DNA of 64,000 nt from Pseudomonas brassicacearum (GTDB lineage: Bacteria > Pseudomonadota > Gammaproteobacteria > Pseudomonadales > Pseudomonadaceae): positions 186,001-250,000 of the forward strand of contig NZ_MOBK01000002.1 of assembly GCF_003732265.1 (NCBI RefSeq). The letters are read 5' to 3'. The position numbers were made by a program, and so were the translations under genes. Shown here one piece after another: positions 19,674 to 28,526 of the stretch (within the stretch, counting starts at the first letter, position 1; the number at the start of each line of letters is the position of its first letter). The notes under the pieces are model-generated. The model saw nothing but the letters and a program-made list of their open reading frames with translations, had not been told where the DNA came from and did no database searches.

Positions 19674-21653
19674 ATGAAACCTGTATTGCCTCACGCCCAA
19701 CTCGACTGGGACGACCAGGGTCGCCCGTATTCGCGAGTGTTCGACGACGTGTATTTTTCGGACAAGTCCGGTCTTGAAGAAACCCGTTACGTGTTCCTCG
19801 GACAAAACAATTTGCGTGAGCGTTTTGCGGCGTTGGCGAACGGTGGCCGCTTGGTCATTGGCGAGACCGGCTTCGGCACCGGGTTGAATTTTTTGTGTGC
19901 CTGGCAGTTGTTTGAGCAACACGCTGTGGCGGGTGCGCGGCTGCACTTTGTCAGCGTTGAAAAGTACCCGTTGAACGCACCCGACTTGCAACGAGCCCTG
20001 GCGTTGTGGCCGGAACTCAAACCGTTCGCCGATCAATTGCTCGCGCAATACTTCGCGATCCATCAAGGCTTCCAGCGACTGATCCTGGATAACGGCCGCG
20101 TCACCCTGACACTGCTGATCGGCGACGCACTGGAGCAGTTACCGCAACTGGACGCGCAGATTGACGCCTGGTTTCTCGACGGTTTCGCCCCGGCGAAAAA
20201 CCCCGACATGTGGACCGCCGAACTGTTTGCCGAACTGGCACGGCTAGCGGCGCCAGGCTCGACCATCAGCACGTTCACCAGCACCGGTTGGGTGCGTCGC
20301 CTGCTGAATGCGGCGGGCTTCAAGATGAAGCGCACGCCTGGCATCGGCCACAAATGGGAAATCCTGCGGGGCGTGTTCCTCGGTTGGCCCGAAGACAGCG
20401 CCGCACCCGTTAGCGCAAAACCCTGGTTTGCTCGCCCGACGCCGCTGGACGGCGAACGTCATGCGCTGGTAATCGGTGCCGGACTGGCCGGCTGCGCCAC
20501 GGCGGCAAGTCTCGCTGCACGGGGTTGGCAGGTCAGCTTGCTGGAGCGTCACGACGCGCTCGCGCAAGAAGCCTCGGGCAATCCACAAGGGGTTTTGTAC
20601 CTCAAGCTGTCGGCCCATGGCACGGCGTTGTCACAGTTGATTGTCAGTGGTTTTGGCCACACCCGTCGGTTGCTCGAGCAGTTGCAACGCGGTGTCGACT
20701 GGGACGATTGCGGCGTGTTGCAACTGGCCTTCAATGCCAAGGAAGCGGAACGTCAGGCGCAGTTGGCAGCGGCGTTTCCCGACGACTTGCTGCACCTGCT
20801 TGATCGCGAAACAGCCGAGCGCCGCGCCGGTATCTCACTGCAATCGGGAGGCCTGTTTTACCCCGAAGGCGGCTGGGTCCATCCACCCGCCCTGTGCCAA
20901 TGGCAAGCGAGGCATCCGAACATCCGGATTCTGACCCATCGTGATGTGCTGGAACTACGCCGCGTCGGTGGGCAATGGCAGGCGTGGGATGGTAAATCAT
21001 TGCTGGCCGACGCTCCCGTGGTGGTGCTTGCCGGCGCCGCCGAGATCAAGCGTTTCCCCTACAGCAGCGAACTGCCGCTCAAACGAATTCGCGGGCAGAT
21101 CACCCGGCTGCACCAGACATCTGCAAGCCAAAGCCTGAGCACCGTCGTGTGCGCCGAAGGGTATGTCGCTCCGGCACGTTTGGGTGAGCACACCCTCGGC
21201 GCGAGTTTCGATTTCCATAACGATGACCTGACACCGACCGCTGCCGAGCATGCCGGCAATCTGCACATGCTCGAAGAAATATCGATGGACCTGGTCGCGC
21301 GACTCGGCGCAGACACCTTGCAACCCGAAACGCTTGAAGGTCGCGCCGCGTTTCGCTGCACCAGCCCGGATTACTTGCCGATTGTCGGCCCACTGGCCGA
21401 TAACCAGGCATTCACCGACGTCTACAACGCCCTGAGCAAGGATGCCCGACAAACTCCGGACATCCTTTGCCCATGGCTGGACGGGTTGTATGTCAACAGC
21501 GGTCACGGTTCACGGGGGCTGATTACTGCGCCGTTGTCGGGCGAGTTGCTGGCCGCCTGGCTCGACAACGAACCGCTGCCATTGCCCAGAGCCGTGGCCG
21601 AGGCCTGTCACCCGAACCGCTTTGCCTTGCGACGCCTCATTCGGGGTAGATGA
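19674..21653 (+). CDS. mnmC: bifunctional tRNA mnm5s2U34 methyltransferase/oxidoreductase MnmC
   Basis: A 659-residue two-domain enzyme for the last steps of wobble uridine mnm5s2U synthesis. The N-terminal MnmD methyltransferase (about 1-240) has the SAM motif GETGFGTGLNFL and DGFAPAKNPDMW. The C-terminal MnmC(o) oxidoreductase has the FAD motif VIGAGLAGCATAASLAARG near residue 265 and a closing VNSGHGSRGLITAPL. It diverges from pap. A single REP arm lies 32 bases before its ATG, which means its promoter is compact. Confidence 0.95.
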   Translation: MKPVLPHAQLDWDDQGRPYSRVFDDVYFSDKSGLEETRYVFLGQNNLRERFAALANGGRLVIGETGFGTGLNFLCAWQLFEQHAVAGARLHFVSVEKYPLNAPDLQRALALWPELKPFADQLLAQYFAIHQGFQRLILDNGRVTLTLLIGDALEQLPQLDAQIDAWFLDGFAPAKNPDMWTAELFAELARLAAPGSTISTFTSTGWVRRLLNAAGFKMKRTPGIGHKWEILRGVFLGWPEDSAAPVSAKPWFARPTPLDGERHALVIGAGLAGCATAASLAARGWQVSLLERHDALAQEASGNPQGVLYLKLSAHGTALSQLIVSGFGHTRRLLEQLQRGVDWDDCGVLQLAFNAKEAERQAQLAAAFPDDLLHLLDRETAERRAGISLQSGGLFYPEGGWVHPPALCQWQARHPNIRILTHRDVLELRRVGGQWQAWDGKSLLADAPVVVLAGAAEIKRFPYSSELPLKRIRGQITRLHQTSASQSLSTVVCAEGYVAPARLGEHTLGASFDFHNDDLTPTAAEHAGNLHMLEEISMDLVARLGADTLQPETLEGRAAFRCTSPDYLPIVGPLADNQAFTDVYNALSKDARQTPDILCPWLDGLYVNSGHGSRGLITAPLSGELLAAWLDNEPLPLPRAVAEACHPNRFALRRLIRGR

Positions 21654-21659
21654 ACCCAC

Positions 21660-24600
21660 TTAACTGTCCCCCGGCGCGCAAATCCCCAGTTCCGCGATTT
21701 TCAAGGCGTCCTGGGTCAAGCGCTCGAAAACGGCATTCTCCGCGGCCTCTTTCTCGGCTTTGATCACCGATACCTGACTGAGGTAGTCGCCTGTCGTCAG
21801 ACTCTCGGCTTTCTCGAACACCGCCCTCATCCTTGCCGGATAAGTATCGTTAACAGAGTCGAATTGTCGCGGGTAGTTGCGACTCAGGTAATCGGTCCAG
21901 AACGTCTGACGAACCAAAAACCTCATGAAATCCGGTGTCAGTTCGGCCGCTTTGACTTTTTGTTCCGCTGTATCGAGCATGGCTTGAGTCACGCCACTCA
22001 ATGATGCGTAGCGCATGTGCCTGGGCTGACCAGGTAGCTGGAAGGTTTCTGCCAGCCCTGTTCGAAAGGCCAGACTGACTTCCAGCGGGTCGGCCTTGGG
22101 GTCCTTCGCAATCCGGGTCTGGGCAATCTGCTCCAGTTGATCTAGTCGAAACAGGCCACGCCCCAATTTCAATAGCTGCTTCGCCCCAGCGCGCGAGGAG
22201 TTGGAGGCGCTGACCACCTTGTCCACCTCCACGGCAACTTCCAGGTGGCTGAAGTTAAGTGCTGCCGCATCTGCGCAGTGGATCGGGTTGGCAGCCAACT
22301 CGAACAACTGCTCGCGCATCGGGGTGTCGGCTCGAGCCGCGTCCAACACGTTCCAGACTCGCCGGGTCATGTCCTCTCGAACATGTTCGGTATCGGCGGT
22401 ATGCCCCAACTCGGCCAACAAGTGAAACAGACCGGTGGAGGTGTGATCGTCCTTTATTGCCGTCCAGGAAGCGGTCCGTGCGGGCGACGCCCACTCATTC
22501 GGCAACCACAGCTCCCGTGCACGCTGCTCATCCAATCGATCAATGTCATCTTCGAGAAAACCCATGCCGATCCCGACCCGGTCGCGATAGGTATTGAGTT
22601 GATTGCGTGTGGGGCTGGAAAGCGGGTTCGTGCGCAAGTTAAGCGTCTCACTGAACCGCCGGGGGGTGCTGAACAACCATTCCGGCAACAGCTTGATTTC
22701 ATTGTTGCGTAGATCGACCCGATCCAGATTGGGCAGGCGCATCAGGTTGTTCGGTAACTCGGTGGCGCAGGTGTCTCGCAACGACAAGTAGCGCAAATCG
22801 AACAACTTGCCGACATCCAGCGTGGCGCCGAGACGGCGATTGGCGCTCAGGTTCAAGGTTTCAAGCGTGCGCATTTCGGACAACTGCGTCAGGCTTGCCA
22901 CGGTCAATTGCAGATCGTTATTTGCCAGGCTGAGGTGTCTGAGATTCGGCATCGATGAAAGCACTTCAGGCAGCCCGGTCAGCTTGTTGTCGTTCAGTTC
23001 CAGCGACTCGATACTTCTGAATGCCTTGAGGAAATCGGCAACGTCGTTGTCCAGGTCCATGTTTTTAAGTGACAGCAACTGCACATGGTCGAAGTTCAAT
23101 TCAGCGGGCAGTACTGGAAACTTGCCAACGCGCATCCCGTCGAGCTTTAAAGCCGGCACTGAAGCGCCCTTGTCATTACGCAAGAAAGACATGCGCCGCC
23201 AACTGTTTTCCAAAAGATCAGACACCTGTCTGCGACTCTGGCGACGCTCGGTTTTTTCCAATCCCAGGCTCAGGCCCGTCTCATCCTTGCTCCAGGCATC
23301 GAGCGCCGCTCGCAACGACTTCAATGCCTGCTTTAGCTTTCTGACTTCTTTCGCGCGTGTCAGATGATCATTGCCCAATCCGTCAAGAAACGTCCGGGCC
23401 TCTGCGCCGGAAAGCCGTGGATACAGCTTTTTAACCTTGCGGACCAGCGCCCAAGGGTGGGTCGCGGCAGGTACTGGGTCATCTGCCTGTAGACAGTGGA
23501 CCGGCTCATCAAGCGTCGAGTCAGCCAACGCCCGACCAGCGCTTGCTCGATCCTCACGCCCCTTGTCCAACAGATCACTGCGCAAACGCCAGCCATCGCT
23601 TTCCCCCAGAGTGGTGATGCCCATGGCGGTACGCTGATTCTGTGGAATTGCACGCAGCGTCGCGTGGTAGAGACTGTTTGATCCTGAAGCCGCAGCGCCA
23701 AGGGATTCACCGTCGCTGCCAAACGCTTCGTGGCCGTTCGCCGTGCTGACGATGATCCGTTTAAGCGCCGCATCTGCTTTGCCGGTACTGGCCGACAACG
23801 TACCGCTCACCGAACCTTCACGCAGTTCCAGACGCAAATCATCACTCCAGCCGCGCAGCCCAGGCAGTAATTTAATGGCCAGCTTCTGGGTGTCGGCCTC
23901 GCCGATCTCGGGTAGACACAAACCTGTCAATGCCCTGTCCAGGCGCAGGTCGGCCAACGCTTGTCGAATCCTCTGCGCCAACGCCATGGCGACACGACCA
24001 CTGGTGCGCAGATGCAGACGCTCCCCGCTGGTGGATTGCGCAATCAATTCCTCAGCCAGGCCAACAGGAAGCGCTGGAAAAACACTGCGTATTTTTTGTA
24101 CGTCGGCGACGCTGCTCTGGTCGTAGCGCTGATAAAGGTGCTTGAACGCCGACCGGCGATCAGTCTTGAGCGCCGCGCCAAGTTTTTTCGCCAGTTCCTT
24201 GCTTTCGGAGCCGCGGGCAACCTTCCTTCCCAGCAATGCTTCAACTTCGCGTGGATAGAGGCCAGCCACCACCGTTTCAAGCAGCTCGCCCTGGTTCAAC
24301 TGCGCTTCGGTCACTTCGACACTCTGTTCTGCATCGTGCACCAGGGTCGATGGCGGGTACATCGCCTTGATCTTGCGCTCGTTATCGAGCACTTCGATGT
24401 AACGGTCCGCCGGCCAACCGGGCAAGGACGGCAACGTGTGCAATTGCGTTTGCGCCTGATCGGCACTCCTCCACTGGCCGCTTTCCATGTCCGAAATGAA
24501 GTCACTGAGTTTCTGCTCGATCCGGAAACGCTCGATGCAATCCTTCAATCGGGCGGGCAGCCCCCTGTTCTCTTCACCCAGGTGATTCAACTGACTGACC

Positions 24601-26453
24601 GAAGTACCGGTGATGGTCCGGACGTGTTCCAGTCGCGCTTCATCGATCGCAGCCAGACGCGGATCAATGCGTTTCAACCCATAGAGGCCACTGCTCCATT
24701 CCTGGGGATGCTCATGAGCAAAACGCCAACCACCCTCGCCGTTATGTTCGACCACCGGTGAAAAAGCGTCGCGGCGGGCGGGATGCTTGACGCGCCACTT
24801 GCCCAAACCTGAATCCAATGCAATTTCATAAGTGGAACCGTCGATTCTGGCGAAACGCTGCTCACCCACGCGATAGATTCCCTCGGCATCAGCGGTCGCA
24901 TCCACAGCCGTCCTTTGCCGGTACGGTTCCACCTCCGACTTCCAGAGCCTGGGTTTACCCGACGCGTTGTTGATGGCGATGAAGTGACTGAAAAAATCCG
25001 GGTGCGCCGCGACAGTCCGCTTGACCAGTGAACCGATGGCCTTGGTACCCGCCGCAAACGCCGCCATCATCGCAATGTTTTCGGCCACATTGAGCAGGTG
25101 TGCCATCGCGCCGGCCTTGTCATCATGGCGCCAGTCTTCAATGCCGTCGTAAACCTCACCCAACAACTGCCCGACAGCAACGCCCATCATCAATTGCCCC
25201 AGCACGGGTACAAACAGCCCCGCGATATTGGCAATCAGCAGGCCCCTTTCTTCATAACCCAGCAGGCGTTTCTGGCGAACTTCGGCGTCCACCTCCGATG
25301 TCGGCACGGCCAACACCGACGCATCGCTCTTCATCTTCGTGACGTGGCTTTGATAAAGGAAAGTGAACAGTGTCGTGGGAATGGCTGGCGTGCCGATCTT
25401 CCAGTCCTCCTGCTGCGCCAGAGACTTGAAAAAATCGGTCCTGTTGCTCTCATCGATGTAACCGGCGAAAAAGTCAGCGTAAGCGCTGATCTTCAGTTGC
25501 TGGATCAAGTACCACTGGAACAGCGCAAAGGTGGTGTATTCGTAAACCGGCCGGTTGGGGTCGTTCGGCATGTACACCACGCACGCGTCCGCGGGATGCT
25601 CCTTGAGCGAACGCTTTGAAAAGATCACCACGCCCCACATGCAGGCGCCGAACATCTCCAGCCCTTGCAGGTGAACCGGTGCGGTGTCGTAAAGGATGGG
25701 CGTAACGCCCGAGGCCGTTCCGGCACCGCTGGTCAGCGTCAGCCCTTGCAGCATCTGAAACGCCGAATCGCCAATGTGCCCCTTCAGGCACGCGGCGTGA
25801 GCATCGACCTTCAGGGCGCTCACCTTGAGCTGACGGATATCAGGGTCGAGCGCGGCAGGTTTGAAGGTGTCCGTGAAATGAGTCTGGTACTTGCGCCCCA
25901 GGTCCAGGTCGCGACAAACCTTGGCAAACGCCATAGGTGTCAACCCGGGCACGCCATCCGGCGTTGAAGCCACGCGTACAATCGCGCCCGCAGGAAATCC
26001 ATCGTCCTGCGTTTCATCCTCGGTAAAGTTATGCATGGCAGCCTCTAGCAGGCTACGTCGGGCAATCACGTTCTGTTTGACAACATCGTCGGGCTCGGTT
26101 GATCCGGGGCAACCACAGTCAAACCCCGGCAACTCAACGCGGTCTTGCTCTACATCGAATACCACGTCGTATTGCCGCGTCAGCTCCTCCGTCAGTTCAA
26201 CGCGGCAGAACTCATGCAACGGCTTAAGTCGATCAAGCGTCGGTTGGACTTTCAGCTGACAGGCTTGAAGCTCACGCATCGCGGCTGCAAACGCCACGAT
26301 TTTTTCCGGCGTTGCATCGGTGAGCCACGCGGGAAGAGTCTTTTGAAGCGACTCGGCGGTTTCCAGATCGCCGGTCATCTGCATGAGGGCGGCGAGCTTG
26401 TCCGTGGAGGTGAACGGCTTGATCGCCGCCGTAACAGGGGTCTGCACTGGCAT
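21660..26453 (-). CDS. giant LRR protein with C-terminal NEL-type E3 ubiquitin ligase domain
   Basis: A 1597-residue protein. Residues 1 to about 900 look like the large N-terminal module of Pseudomonas dermonecrotic-toxin-like proteins (DUF6543 type), with hydrophobic helices near 404-431 (ANIAGLFVPVLGQLMMGVAV) and 451-474. Leucine-rich repeats span about 1099-1265 (SLELNDNKLTGLPEVLSSMP, LRHLSLANNDLQ, LDRVDLRNNEIKLLPEWLF). The C-terminal 300 residues match the NEL fold of IpaH/SspH ligases: catalytic CxD as Cys1393-Ala-Asp (codon 22275-22277), then GRGLFRLDQLEQIA, SLAFRTGLAE and ASLSGVTQAML. NEL enzymes ubiquitinate host proteins after delivery. ATG 26453 is preferred to TTG 26459 because AAGGA lies 9 bases before the ATG. 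No signal peptide, chaperone or secretion gene is adjacent. Confidence 0.88.
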   Translation of the reverse strand: MPVQTPVTAAIKPFTSTDKLAALMQMTGDLETAESLQKTLPAWLTDATPEKIVAFAAAMRELQACQLKVQPTLDRLKPLHEFCRVELTEELTRQYDVVFDVEQDRVELPGFDCGCPGSTEPDDVVKQNVIARRSLLEAAMHNFTEDETQDDGFPAGAIVRVASTPDGVPGLTPMAFAKVCRDLDLGRKYQTHFTDTFKPAALDPDIRQLKVSALKVDAHAACLKGHIGDSAFQMLQGLTLTSGAGTASGVTPILYDTAPVHLQGLEMFGACMWGVVIFSKRSLKEHPADACVVYMPNDPNRPVYEYTTFALFQWYLIQQLKISAYADFFAGYIDESNRTDFFKSLAQQEDWKIGTPAIPTTLFTFLYQSHVTKMKSDASVLAVPTSEVDAEVRQKRLLGYEERGLLIANIAGLFVPVLGQLMMGVAVGQLLGEVYDGIEDWRHDDKAGAMAHLLNVAENIAMMAAFAAGTKAIGSLVKRTVAAHPDFFSHFIAINNASGKPRLWKSEVEPYRQRTAVDATADAEGIYRVGEQRFARIDGSTYEIALDSGLGKWRVKHPARRDAFSPVVEHNGEGGWRFAHEHPQEWSSGLYGLKRIDPRLAAIDEARLEHVRTITGTSVSQLNHLGEENRGLPARLKDCIERFRIEQKLSDFISDMESGQWRSADQAQTQLHTLPSLPGWPADRYIEVLDNERKIKAMYPPSTLVHDAEQSVEVTEAQLNQGELLETVVAGLYPREVEALLGRKVARGSESKELAKKLGAALKTDRRSAFKHLYQRYDQSSVADVQKIRSVFPALPVGLAEELIAQSTSGERLHLRTSGRVAMALAQRIRQALADLRLDRALTGLCLPEIGEADTQKLAIKLLPGLRGWSDDLRLELREGSVSGTLSASTGKADAALKRIIVSTANGHEAFGSDGESLGAAASGSNSLYHATLRAIPQNQRTAMGITTLGESDGWRLRSDLLDKGREDRASAGRALADSTLDEPVHCLQADDPVPAATHPWALVRKVKKLYPRLSGAEARTFLDGLGNDHLTRAKEVRKLKQALKSLRAALDAWSKDETGLSLGLEKTERRQSRRQVSDLLENSWRRMSFLRNDKGASVPALKLDGMRVGKFPVLPAELNFDHVQLLSLKNMDLDNDVADFLKAFRSIESLELNDNKLTGLPEVLSSMPNLRHLSLANNDLQLTVASLTQLSEMRTLETLNLSANRRLGATLDVGKLFDLRYLSLRDTCATELPNNLMRLPNLDRVDLRNNEIKLLPEWLFSTPRRFSETLNLRTNPLSSPTRNQLNTYRDRVGIGMGFLEDDIDRLDEQRARELWLPNEWASPARTASWTAIKDDHTSTGLFHLLAELGHTADTEHVREDMTRRVWNVLDAARADTPMREQLFELAANPIHCADAAALNFSHLEVAVEVDKVVSASNSSRAGAKQLLKLGRGLFRLDQLEQIAQTRIAKDPKADPLEVSLAFRTGLAETFQLPGQPRHMRYASLSGVTQAMLDTAEQKVKAAELTPDFMRFLVRQTFWTDYLSRNYPRQFDSVNDTYPARMRAVFEKAESLTTGDYLSQVSVIKAEKEAAENAVFERLTQDALKIAELGICAPGDS

Positions 26454-26750
26454 ACGCAATGTTCCTTATTGCATACAAGAAAGCCCCTGACGTTAATACC
26501 TTCTCTGCCCCATGAAAAACTCAAAATCCAAGGGTTTTCAGCGGCTTAAGCAGCAGCATTTTCTATGTTTAACCTAACTATGTACCGCACATGGACCGCG
26601 ATTTTAAGTTAATGGCGCACGCCTGCTTATTCCTTCTTATTACTTATCGATCTAAAACTCCCACGGTCCCACCGGGTCAGTTTCTGAGTACCCGCCGTTT
26701 TGGCCGGGTATCGATTGACCCTCCCCAACGGAAAAACCGGTAAGGATTTT
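26454..26750. other. AT-rich divergent intergenic region
   Basis: About 300 bases between the NEL-protein gene and the osmolyte amidotransferase gene, visibly richer in A and T than its surroundings. It must hold both promoters. I found no Hrp-box-like pair (GGAACC with CCAC spaced about 15-16 bases) facing the NEL gene, no REP and no convincing small ORF. Confidence 0.6.
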
Positions 26751-28523
26751 ATGTGCGGATTAGCTGGCGAGTTACGCTTTGATCATCAACCTGCGGACCT
26801 CGCGGCCGTTGAACGAATCACCCATCACCTGGCCCCTCGCGGCCCGGATGCATGGGGTTTCCATGCCCAAGGGCCGATTGCCCTGGGCCATCGTCGACTG
26901 AAAATCATGGACCTGTCGGACGGCTCGGCGCAGCCGATGGTCGACAACCAACTGGGCCTGTCCCTGGCCTTCAACGGCGCGATCTACAACTTCCCGGAAT
27001 TGCGCACCGAGCTCGAAAGCCTTGGTTATGCCTTCTATTCCGGCGGCGACACCGAAGTGCTGCTCAAGGGCTATCACGCCTGGGGCGAAGCCTTGCTGCC
27101 CAAGCTCAACGGCATGTTCGCCTTCGCCATTTGGGAACGCGATACCCAGCGCCTGTTCATCGCCCGCGACCGTCTCGGCGTCAAGCCGTTGTACCTGTCG
27201 CGCACCGGCCAGCGCCTGCGATTTGCCTCGGCACTGCCGGCATTGCTCAAGGGTGGCGACATCAACCCGATACTCGACCCGGTGGCGCTCAATCATTACC
27301 TGAATTTCCATGCTGTGGTCCCGGCACCGCGCACCTTGCTGGCCGGCATTGAAAAACTGCCGCCAGCCACCTGGATGCGTATCGAAGCCGATGGCCGCAC
27401 CGAGCAGAAAACCTGGTGGACTCTGCCCTACGGCCCTCGCGCCGACGAAATGAACCTGACTCTGGAAGACTGGCGCGACCGGGTGCTCGACAGCACCCGC
27501 GATGCGGTGGCAATTCGTCAGCGGGCGGCGGTCGATGTCGGCGTGCTGTTGTCGGGCGGCGTCGATTCGAGTTTGCTGGTCGGGCTGTTGCGGGAAGTCG
27601 GCGTGGAAAACCTGTCGACCTTCTCCATTGGTTTCCAGGATGCCGGCGGCGAGCGTGGCGACGAGTTCCAGTATTCGGACCTGATCGCCAAGCACTACGG
27701 CACCCGGCACCATCAATTGCGCATCGACGAAAAAGAGATCATCGAACAACTGCCCGCCGCGTTCCGTGCCATGAGCGAGCCGATGGTCAGTCATGACTGC
27801 ATCGCCTTTTATCTGCTGTCCCGCGAAGTGGCCAAACATTGCAAAGTGGTCCAGAGCGGCCAGGGCGCGGACGAGTTGTTCGCCGGGTATCACTGGTATC
27901 CGCAAGTAGACGGCGCCGCCGATCCGTACACCGCCTATCGCGAGGCGTTCTTCGACCGCAGCTATGACGATTACGCCGCCACCGTGCAGCCGAAATGGCT
28001 GACAGCGAATGACGCTGCCGGTGACTTCGTGAAGGAACATTTCGCACAGCCCGGCGCCGATGCGGCGGTGGACAAAGCCCTGCGTCTGGACAGCACGGTG
28101 ATGCTGGTGGACGACCCGGTCAAACGCGTCGACAACATGACCATGGCTTGGGGCCTGGAAGCACGCACGCCGTTTCTCGACTATCGACTGGTGGAGTTGT
28201 CGGCCCGTGTGCCGGGCAAATTCAAATTGCCGGACGGTGGCAAACAAGTGCTCAAGGAAGCGGCGCGCCTGGTGATTCCGAGTGAAGTCATCGACCGCAA
28301 GAAGGGTTACTTCCCGGTGCCCGGCCTCAAGCATCTGCAGGGCGATACGTTGAACTGGGTACGCGAACTGCTGCTCGATCCGAGTCAGGATCGCGGTCTG
28401 TTCAACCCGGCGATGCTCGACCGTTTGCTGACTGACCCGCAGGGTCAATTGACTCCGCTGCGCGGCTCCAAACTGTGGCAACTGGCGGCCCTGAACCTGT
28501 GGCTCAGTGAGCAAGGAATCTGA
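26751..28523 (+). CDS. asnO: N-acetylglutaminylglutamine amidotransferase (asparagine-synthetase-like)
   Basis: A 590-residue class II glutamine amidotransferase. The nucleophile is Cys2 of MCGLAGELRF. The glutaminase domain includes LGHRRLKIMDLSDGSAQPM and YNFPELR; the synthetase domain has the pyrophosphatase loop LLSGGVDSSLLVG. With the next gene it makes N-acetylglutaminylglutamine amide, an osmoprotectant dipeptide known from Pseudomonas and Sinorhizobium. ATG 26751 follows TAAGGA. The gene name follows the Sinorhizobium usage. Without ngg next door it would be read simply as an asnB paralogue. Confidence 0.9.
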   Translation: MCGLAGELRFDHQPADLAAVERITHHLAPRGPDAWGFHAQGPIALGHRRLKIMDLSDGSAQPMVDNQLGLSLAFNGAIYNFPELRTELESLGYAFYSGGDTEVLLKGYHAWGEALLPKLNGMFAFAIWERDTQRLFIARDRLGVKPLYLSRTGQRLRFASALPALLKGGDINPILDPVALNHYLNFHAVVPAPRTLLAGIEKLPPATWMRIEADGRTEQKTWWTLPYGPRADEMNLTLEDWRDRVLDSTRDAVAIRQRAAVDVGVLLSGGVDSSLLVGLLREVGVENLSTFSIGFQDAGGERGDEFQYSDLIAKHYGTRHHQLRIDEKEIIEQLPAAFRAMSEPMVSHDCIAFYLLSREVAKHCKVVQSGQGADELFAGYHWYPQVDGAADPYTAYREAFFDRSYDDYAATVQPKWLTANDAAGDFVKEHFAQPGADAAVDKALRLDSTVMLVDDPVKRVDNMTMAWGLEARTPFLDYRLVELSARVPGKFKLPDGGKQVLKEAARLVIPSEVIDRKKGYFPVPGLKHLQGDTLNWVRELLLDPSQDRGLFNPAMLDRLLTDPQGQLTPLRGSKLWQLAALNLWLSEQGI

Positions 28524-28526
28524 TTG

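Noticed and set aside
26641..26700. AlgU (sigma-22) promoter before the osmolyte operon
   Set aside because: A TTTCTGA-like -10 exists at 26681-26687 but no GAACTT-like -35 lies at 16-17 bases upstream.
26454..26750. Hrp-box (HrpL promoter) before the NEL gene
   Set aside because: I read both strands for GGAACC with CCAC about 15-16 bases away and did not find it; GGAACA near the start is in the ribosome site.
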